A stretch of DNA of 18,517 nucleotides from assembly GCA_023402915.1 (NCBI GenBank), contig JAEYFO010000100.1, positions 1-18,517 of the forward strand. The letters are read 5' to 3'. Source of the stretch: Bacillota bacterium (GTDB lineage: Bacteria; Bacillota; Clostridia; Christensenellales; CALWSW01). Below, piece by piece: positions 13,453 to 18,517 of this stretch (its first letter is position 1; each line of letters begins with the position of its first letter). A program made the translations under genes and the position numbers. The notes beneath the pieces were generated by a model. It was not told where the DNA came from. It was given only the letters and a program-made list of their open reading frames with translations, and did no database searches.

Positions 13453-15188
13453 TTTTTCCGCCCCCTGTACTTCCAAACGTCTCCCTCCACACGTTTATTG
13501 GAGACAACATTAATTTTTACGTCCGGATGCATTTCCTGAAATTGTTGCATAACACCCTTGCAGCTATCGCACATGCCTCTCTCAGAGAGCATCGTGATGG
13601 ACTTAAAGGGCTTGGTTTCATACAAATCGGCAAAATATTCAAATAACTTTGCTTCAGTGTCTACCCATGTGTTTTTGCGAGCAGCTCCGTCTGCTTTGGA
13701 TACATCCATGTAGGAAAACCGACGCTCCTGCTTTGCCAGAACAAGTTTTGCGCTGCCCTTATACCCCTTGGTGCTGTCAGACAACGCGCTGTGCGCATAG
13801 TACATGGAAGACGTGTCCCCATCCAGATAAGCGCCCGCGATGTTTCCGCTCTTTTTGAAGTCGCTGGTAAAATTGGTGCGCTTTTCCGTGAGCACCTTCT
13901 GATCCAGCTCCAGAATCTCCGTGCGGGACAGCCTGCCCGAGTCGGTCTTATAGCTGTTGAGAATGCGGTATTGTGCGTCGGCCTTGCTCCAACCGGCAGA
14001 ATCTTCGTATTTGAGCTTGCGAAACTCTTCAAAGTTCTTCGGAGCCAGCTCGCCCAGAACCTCCCGATACCGCGCAAATTGCGCCCGGTCGGCAGATTCA
14101 TTATAGCTGATTTTCCGCATTTTATCAACGGTGCCCTGCCCATGAAGCGCGTCCTGCTTCTTCTTCCACTGCGCATAGGTCATGTTCGCGGGCACGTCGA
14201 AGGTCTCGCCGGTGACCACGTCCTCGGCGGGGCGCGTGCCCAGCCCCTCCATGTCCGCAAAATAAGGGGCGGTGCAGCAGCGGCACCACGGGTGGAACGG
14301 ATTGGCGGTCAGGCCCGGTTCATACTCGGACGTTTTGAATACCTTGCCGTCCATCTCGCCGCATAGGCTGCAAGTATCATGATCCAGAGAGGCCACGATT
14401 TTATAGTGCTCCACATCCAGGGCGTTGTAGCAGTCCCTTTGCCCGGCGCTGGAGAAATAAGCGCTTTCCGTCATCACCAGGCGGCCGGCCTTTGCCTTGG
14501 ACACAGCAAACTGCTTGGAAATGGCAGCGATGGCACGGTCCGGCGCCTCACCCAGAATGATCATCTGCGTGAGCTGGGCGTTGACGCTGTTCACGAGGCT
14601 CTGCTTGTTGGTCCAGCACCGGTCACGGAACGTCTGGTTGTCCGTGGTCCAGGGCCGGGAAAGCACCTTGGTGATGGTTTCCTCGTTGATGGCCTGCATG
14701 GTCCAGCCCACGCCCAGCCCCTTTTGCAGCTCAAAGGCCGTGTGGTAGTAGCTGCCCTCATACATCTTGCGGGCGGCGGCGTCCACAGAGTCCAGCTGGT
14801 TGGAGTACAGGACCTCTGCCTGCTGCTGAAGCTGGAGCTTTAGAGCCTCCAGCCGGGAGATATGCACCCTGGCGCTGACGTTTTCAAGCTGTTTCATCCA
14901 GGCGCCGTCAAGGGCGTTTTGCCGGCCATAGTCGATGTACTCGCCCACGGTCCAGCGAAACTCCTTGAGCTCTTTGGAATTGAGCAGCCGTTTGGCCTCT
15001 GCCAGGCCGATCTCATTGTTGGCGGCGAAGCGCTGATACCAGCGGGCGATCTGCCGCTCGATCTCGGCCTGGGCGGCGGCAAACTGCTTTTCAAGGTTCT
15101 CCACATAGGAATAAGACTGGTCCAGCAGCGCATCCTCCATGTTTTTCATGCGCCGGGCCCAGTAGGCGGCGTTAGTTTGTCTTGCCAT
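13449..15188 (-). CDS. MuF minor head protein fused to a deaminase toxin
   Basis: 579 residues from the ATG at 15188, where GAGGGTGG is well placed; an ATG at 15209 would add seven residues. Residues about 1-190 are the helical SPP1 gp7-like part. The MuF core (about 195-310) has T-E-S-A-Y-F-S-S, C273-x2-C276 and H299-P-W-C302-R-C. A linker follows to about 445. The last 130 residues look like a BURPS668_1122-type toxin deaminase: S-G-N-I-A-G-A-Y at the start, D510-T-E512-A-K-L-F-E as the zinc/catalytic helix, and C540-D-S-C543-K-G-V with Q-Q-F. MuF proteins sit in the head near the portal, in a few copies, so the toxin may enter cells with DNA. The target (DNA, RNA or nucleotide) cannot be told. 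Family match is by motif, from memory. Confidence 0.88.
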   Translation of the reverse strand: MARQTNAAYWARRMKNMEDALLDQSYSYVENLEKQFAAAQAEIERQIARWYQRFAANNEIGLAEAKRLLNSKELKEFRWTVGEYIDYGRQNALDGAWMKQLENVSARVHISRLEALKLQLQQQAEVLYSNQLDSVDAAARKMYEGSYYHTAFELQKGLGVGWTMQAINEETITKVLSRPWTTDNQTFRDRCWTNKQSLVNSVNAQLTQMIILGEAPDRAIAAISKQFAVSKAKAGRLVMTESAYFSSAGQRDCYNALDVEHYKIVASLDHDTCSLCGEMDGKVFKTSEYEPGLTANPFHPWCRCCTAPYFADMEGLGTRPAEDVVTGETFDVPANMTYAQWKKKQDALHGQGTVDKMRKISYNESADRAQFARYREVLGELAPKNFEEFRKLKYEDSAGWSKADAQYRILNSYKTDSGRLSRTEILELDQKVLTEKRTNFTSDFKKSGNIAGAYLDGDTSSMYYAHSALSDSTKGYKGSAKLVLAKQERRFSYMDVSKADGAARKNTWVDTEAKLFEYFADLYETKPFKSITMLSERGMCDSCKGVMQQFQEMHPDVKINVVSNKRVEGDVWKYRGRKK

Positions 15189-16692
15189 CGTCGCCACCCT
15201 CATCGCCATTTACCGGCAGCTGGCTGCGGTTGGCCAGAAAAGCGGCCTGATAAGGATCGGTTTGCATGGCTTCCTCTTTTTCATCCTTGATGCGCTGGAG
15301 TTCCTGCTCCGGGTTTCGGCACCAGGGGTGCATCTTGACGATGGTCTCATCTGAGAGGATGCCCACGGAGTTCTTGCAGTTGTTGATGGCTTCCGTTTCG
15401 TTGATGAGCACGTCCCGGTCGAAGATGACCGTGGTGTTCTCGCCCTCAAAGCTCCTGCCGCCGGTGTTGGCCAGGTGCTTATTGACAAACCAGAGCAATT
15501 CCTCCATGCTGGCCTGAAACTCCATTTCAATGCCGTTGGCGTCCAGGTCAATATCGGAGTACATGCTCTGAATATTCATCTGGTTCGGGTTGCCGCTCAT
15601 GCGGTCGTCCTTGGCGTCATAGCCTCTGGCGTTTTCCACGATGGCGTCTTTGAGCAGCGATAACAGGGTCTTGTAGTTTTCGGCGTTGACGGAGATCTCC
15701 AGCGTGTCCACGCCGCCCTCAGCCCCCTCATAGGACCGCACCTTGATGGCGCCGTAGGCGGCCAGGTTGCGGCGGAATGCGCCCAGGTCCTCGCCGTCAT
15801 AGTTCTTGATGATCAGGATGGTGTTGTGGATGTCCTCCTCCATCTGATTGGCAAAGTTGCTCAGAATGTTGTTGTAGGCATCCTGAAGGCATTTGACCTT
15901 GAAGAGGAGGGGAATTTCGTGGTGGGAGCTCTTAAAGCACACCAACGGGATGCGCTCCCAGTTGTAGCCCTCCACCTTGCCGGTTTCCTCATCCTGCTTG
16001 GTGATGATGTAAGGGCCGCTGTAGCCCTCATTGTCGGGAATCAGCGCGCCGTCATCGCCACGGATGAAGCTGTCAACACCGCCCCCGTGCATGACCTCCA
16101 CCTTGACCACATTCCTGGCATGTTCGGCCTCATCGTATTCCTGCACCACATAGACATGGACGGCAGCGTCCAGGATGGTGTGGTCAGCGTCCGCCCAAAA
16201 TGGCAGGACCTCATCCGCAGGGAAGCGCCGGAAAGCCAGCTCCCCGTTTTCGTAATAGGGATAGAGCCAGGCCTTGCCGCCGATCCATGCCCCCTCACCA
16301 ACATTGTGCATGGTACGCAGGAAACGGGCCCCGAACACGGAGCTCAGAGCCTTGGCATATTCCTTGTTTTCGGTGTCAAAGGACAGCGGACGGCCAAAGG
16401 AGTAGTTGGTCTTTTGATCCACCATCTTGGAATAGAGGTTGTTGACCAGCCGGTTGTTGGGCAGGTTCTTGAGCACAATGGGCTTGCCGTCCTCATCCAG
16501 CGCCAGCCGTTCCCGGCGGGTCACATCCTGGTAGCCGTCATAATAGGCCTCGCCCTCAAGCTGCTTTTTGCGCTCCGGACTGGTGAGCCATCTGGTGATT
16601 TCAAGCTCCAAAAAGCGCTTGTCCGTCATGCCCCGTTTGAAATTGGTGGCCACACGGCCATTGCAGTCATCTCTTAGAGTAAGTGTCACCAT
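15172..16692 (-). CDS. Portal protein, SPP1 gp6 family
   Basis: 506 residues, normal for this family. The portal is the dodecameric ring at one capsid vertex through which TerL pumps DNA. The N-terminal part has Y-Y-D-G-Y-Q-D-V-T-R-R-E-R and N-N-R-L-V-N-N-L-Y-S-K-M-V-D-Q-K-T-N-Y-S-F-G-R-P, the signature of SPP1-type portals. I-P-L-V-C-F-K-S-S and L-S-N-F-A-N-Q-M-E-E-D (central) and the end region K-M-H-P-W-C-R-N-P-E-Q-E fit too. A GAGGTGAG site precedes the ATG, which lies 12 bases after the TerL stop. It overlaps the MuF gene by 17 bases. Confidence 0.95.
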   Translation of the reverse strand: MVTLTLRDDCNGRVATNFKRGMTDKRFLELEITRWLTSPERKKQLEGEAYYDGYQDVTRRERLALDEDGKPIVLKNLPNNRLVNNLYSKMVDQKTNYSFGRPLSFDTENKEYAKALSSVFGARFLRTMHNVGEGAWIGGKAWLYPYYENGELAFRRFPADEVLPFWADADHTILDAAVHVYVVQEYDEAEHARNVVKVEVMHGGGVDSFIRGDDGALIPDNEGYSGPYIITKQDEETGKVEGYNWERIPLVCFKSSHHEIPLLFKVKCLQDAYNNILSNFANQMEEDIHNTILIIKNYDGEDLGAFRRNLAAYGAIKVRSYEGAEGGVDTLEISVNAENYKTLLSLLKDAIVENARGYDAKDDRMSGNPNQMNIQSMYSDIDLDANGIEMEFQASMEELLWFVNKHLANTGGRSFEGENTTVIFDRDVLINETEAINNCKNSVGILSDETIVKMHPWCRNPEQELQRIKDEKEEAMQTDPYQAAFLANRSQLPVNGDEGGDDGKTN

Positions 16693-16704
16693 TGGTTTCT
16701 CACC

Positions 16705-17931
16705 TCACTGAAAGCGGATCAGATCAGGCGCATAGACACGGTGCACGAAGTAGCGCACATCGTCCATGCTATGGTCGTTTTCTTTGATGGGACGGTCCAT
16801 CTGGGCCTTTTCATCCCAGCGATACATCCCAAATTCACGGATGCAGTCCGTGCAGCAGTCGCAGAAAAAGATGTCGCCGCTCTGGAGCCGGGTGGCCACA
16901 TTGCGGATGCCGTCCAGCACGGAGTTGGAGGCTTTTTCGGCGCGGTAGCGATCATGGCGGCGGATGACCTCAATGAAAGAGGCCGCCGATGGGTCCACGA
17001 TGATGGCGGACACATGCAGGCCGCCGGCCAGGCGCTCCAGCTCCGTGTAGTGCTCCTCATCGGTGCGCTGGCGGCCCTCCTTGCGGCTGTCATAGTAATA
17101 CTCCCGCATCCTGTACCACTTGCCGCCAGCCCTGCCCCAAAGGCCAATGCTGGTGGGGTTGATGGTGCCGTAGTCGCAGGACATCACATACTTTTCATAC
17201 GGCCTTGGGACGCTGGGCACCACATGAAAGTCCTTGCTGAACATCGTGTAAATAAGCCCCTCCGCCACCACCCACAGGCCCCGGATAAAGCGATCATAGA
17301 AAACGCCGGAGTAAAGGCTCTCATACCTTGCCTTGACTGCGGCGGAGAGGCTGAGGTTGTCATCCATGGTGAAATGGAGGTGCAGCATGTTCCGCTTGCC
17401 GGCCTCCAGCACCCACTTGGTATAAAACCAATGGCTGGGGCCCTCCGGGTTGCAGTTAAACCACAGCTTGGCCCCCTCAACAGAGCAGCGGGCCGTGGCC
17501 TGGTTGACGAAGCTCTCCGGCATCAGGGCCACCTCATCGAGCAGGATGCCTGCCAGCGTGATGCCTTGGATGAGTGCGGCGCTGCTTTCGTCTTTGCCGC
17601 CGAACAGGTAAAAGCTGTTGCTCCTGCCGCCCGCGCTCACCACGATCTTGTTCTCAGCGCGGTGCTCCTTAAAAGAGAAAACACCCGCCAGCCAGACGGG
17701 CAGGTTGCTTGTCACATTGCGGCGCAGGCTCTCAATGGTCTTGCCGCAGATGGCAAACTTGCAGCCGTCAAAGCGGGTCATGGCCCACAGGATAAAGCCC
17801 ACCGTCATGGCCACCGTCTTGCCGGAGCGGATGGAGCCGTCACAGAGGATGCCGTCATAGACCTCAAAGCCGGGCCTGTTCCACCAGGTCATGGCCAGAT
17901 TTTGCCGGGTGCTCAATCTCTGGTATTTCAT
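16705..17931 (-). CDS. terL: Terminase large subunit, PBSX type
   Basis: 408 residues from the ATG at 17931, which has AGAGGAG ten bases in front. The longer frame to 18057 only reads antisense-like Trp/Arg-rich sequence across the TerS gene. The ATPase half has Walker A G32-S-I-R-S-G-K-T39, Walker B I-L-L-D-E (129-133) and the coupling segment F-N-C-N-P-E-G-P (158-165). The nuclease half shows the three acidic positions expected of the RNase H-like fold: D253 in S-C-D-Y-G, D313 in I-V-D-P-S-A and the D386/D390/D391 cluster near the end. The enzyme cuts concatemeric DNA and pumps it through the portal. It overlaps terS by 68 bases. All key residues are present. Confidence 0.97.
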   Translation of the reverse strand: MKYQRLSTRQNLAMTWWNRPGFEVYDGILCDGSIRSGKTVAMTVGFILWAMTRFDGCKFAICGKTIESLRRNVTSNLPVWLAGVFSFKEHRAENKIVVSAGGRSNSFYLFGGKDESSAALIQGITLAGILLDEVALMPESFVNQATARCSVEGAKLWFNCNPEGPSHWFYTKWVLEAGKRNMLHLHFTMDDNLSLSAAVKARYESLYSGVFYDRFIRGLWVVAEGLIYTMFSKDFHVVPSVPRPYEKYVMSCDYGTINPTSIGLWGRAGGKWYRMREYYYDSRKEGRQRTDEEHYTELERLAGGLHVSAIIVDPSAASFIEVIRRHDRYRAEKASNSVLDGIRNVATRLQSGDIFFCDCCTDCIREFGMYRWDEKAQMDRPIKENDHSMDDVRYFVHRVYAPDLIRFQ

Positions 17932-18355
17932 CCGCGTCGATCTCCTCTCTGGTGCTCTGGTCAATGACCTCAAAGATGTTGTTTTCAGCGTCCACTCCAT
18001 GGCTGTGCGCCTCATCAGCGGTGTACTTGTCCACCAAAATACCCAGAGTAGTGGCAAGCTGGGGCAGTGTGGAAGCGTCCATCTTTACAGGGTCATCCAT
18101 TGCCTCGATGAGGCGGTCCAGCAGCCCACAAACCCGGCTTTTCTGCCTGTTCATGTACTCCAGAATGGCAACGGTGTTTTGCTCTTTTTTATGGGCAACT
18201 ATTTTCGCCGTTTTCGCATCGCCGTTTATGTGACGGCGGGCGGTTGTTTCAGACACGCCAAAGGCTCTGGCAACGGCCCTATAATTCTGACATTCGGCAT
18301 ACATGGCAATCATCTTTTTGTGCTGCTTGTCAGAGATTTTGGCCACACTCACCAC
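17864..18355 (-). CDS. terS: Terminase small subunit
   Basis: 163 residues. It recognises the packaging site and loads TerL. A helix-turn-helix fits residues about 8-45 (A-R-A-F-G-V-S-E-T-T-A-R-R-H-I-N-G), followed by a helical oligomerisation region. The acidic C-terminal part (D-A-E-N-N-I-F-E-V-I-D) would contact TerL. No ATG is available: the frame is open back to the stop of the upstream gene, and starts are GTG at 18355, 18352 or 18346. The nearby ribosome sites are weak (GATGGGG and GGGGTGG), so the exact start is uncertain. Position directly before TerL is standard. Confidence 0.88.
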   Translation of the reverse strand: MVSVAKISDKQHKKMIAMYAECQNYRAVARAFGVSETTARRHINGDAKTAKIVAHKKEQNTVAILEYMNRQKSRVCGLLDRLIEAMDDPVKMDASTLPQLATTLGILVDKYTADEAHSHGVDAENNIFEVIDQSTREEIDADEIPEIEHPAKSGHDLVEQARL

Positions 18356-18371
18356 CCCATCACATAGTAAA

Positions 18372-18392
18372 AGCCGCCCGCATCGGACGGCT
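18372..18392 (-). terminator. Hairpin upstream of terS, possible terminator
   Basis: Minus-strand AGCCGTCCG and CGGGCGGCT form a nine-base stem with one G-U pair and a three-base loop (ATG). The T run after it is short (TTTT counting the last stem base, then A). It lies 11 bases after the stop of the upstream gene and just before the GTG starts of terS. It could be a weak terminator or an element that limits TerS translation. As a structure it is clear; its role is not. Confidence 0.45.
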
Positions 18393-18403
18393 CTAAAAAA
18401 TCG

Positions 18404-18517
18404 TCAGAATGAAACAGCGGCAAGGGGCTGGGTTTCATCATCCGTCACTTTGCCGCTGTTCAACCAAGGAGGTATTGCGTCATCTTGAGGCACTACCCAC
18501 AGGATATAGTGTACCAC
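18404..18517 (-). CDS. C-terminal end of an upstream gene (partial)
   Basis: The minus strand is open from the right edge for 37 codons to a TGA at 18404. It ends P-P-W-L-N-S-G-K-V-T-D-D-E-T-Q-P-L-A-A-V-S-F, with the mixed composition of a real protein. It is in the same frame as terS, separated from it by this stop. I cannot name it. In related phages the gene here is often a small DNA-modifying or regulatory gene, but nothing in 37 residues shows that. Confidence 0.5.
   Translation of the reverse strand: MVHYILWVVPQDDAIPPWLNSGKVTDDETQPLAAVSF
18413..18460. repeat. Perfect 11-base inverted repeat in the partial gene
   Basis: AACAGCGGCAA (18413-18423) is repeated in inverted orientation as TTGCCGCTGTT (18450-18460), with 26 bases between. 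It lies within the last codons of the partial gene, about 60-100 bases upstream of terS. It could be a protein binding site such as part of a TerS packaging site, an RNA structure, or chance. Confidence 0.5.

Noticed and set aside
13030..13539. Plus-strand frame of 169 residues over the immunity gene
   Set aside because: The minus-strand immunity gene has start-stop coupling with the toxin and a terminator after it, while this frame crosses the terminator hairpin and two gene boundaries.
18466..18473. Perfect AAGGAGGT on the plus strand
   Set aside because: No good start codon lies at the right distance (a TTG is 12 bases away) and the minus strand is coding here; it is probably chance within P-P-W codons.
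1..18517. CRISPR array, tRNA, insertion sequence, integrase, att site or lysis genes
   Set aside because: No regularly spaced repeats, tRNA-like folds, transposase motifs or holin/endolysin genes were seen. The LysM protein is a baseplate component, not a lysin.

Overview
The window is the late (morphogenesis) gene block of a contractile-tailed phage or prophage. Every gene is on the minus strand, so transcription runs from the right edge to the left. The order small terminase, large terminase, portal, MuF minor head protein, scaffold, capsid, connectors, tail sheath, tail tube, tail chaperone, tape measure, LysM baseplate protein, hub and baseplate wedge is that of the Bacillus PBSX (xkd) and skin-element type of myophage. 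High GC, strong AGGAGG-like ribosome sites and PBSX-type proteins suggest a Clostridia-class Firmicute host, perhaps Oscillospiraceae-like. The host call is inference, because no host gene, integrase, att site, repressor or lysis gene is in the window.

Layout, right to left. 18.5-16.7 kb: the tail of an unrecognised gene, a hairpin, then TerS and TerL (packaging motor). 16.7-13.4 kb: SPP1-type portal and a MuF minor head protein whose C-terminus is a cytidine-deaminase-like toxin domain. 13.45-12.78 kb: an AT-rich cassette holding a small acidic protein that starts on the toxin stop codon (candidate immunity protein), an intrinsic terminator, a 73-residue Cys-rich protein and a second intrinsic terminator. 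12.7-9.5 kb: scaffold, major capsid protein and five small proteins that build the neck and tail terminus or are of unknown role. 9.3-4.2 kb: tail sheath, tube, tail-assembly chaperone with a programmed -1 frameshift, tape measure and the LysM protein. 4.2-0 kb: baseplate hub and wedge proteins, then tail-fibre-like proteins and the first 16 codons of another small tail gene.

How it works together: TerS and TerL fill a procapsid built from capsid protein, scaffold and portal. Connector proteins close the head. The sheath and tube are polymerised over the tape measure with the help of the two chaperone isoforms, and the baseplate and fibres are added at the distal end. Most neighbouring genes overlap by a few bases (ATGA or TGATG) and are probably translationally coupled.

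The most interesting part is the MuF-deaminase protein with its coupled downstream gene. It is a polymorphic toxin/immunity pair embedded in a virion structural gene, so the toxic domain may ride in the capsid and enter the cell with the phage DNA. Low GC, two terminators and a Cys-rich companion gene mark this segment as an exchangeable, moron-like insertion in the structural operon.
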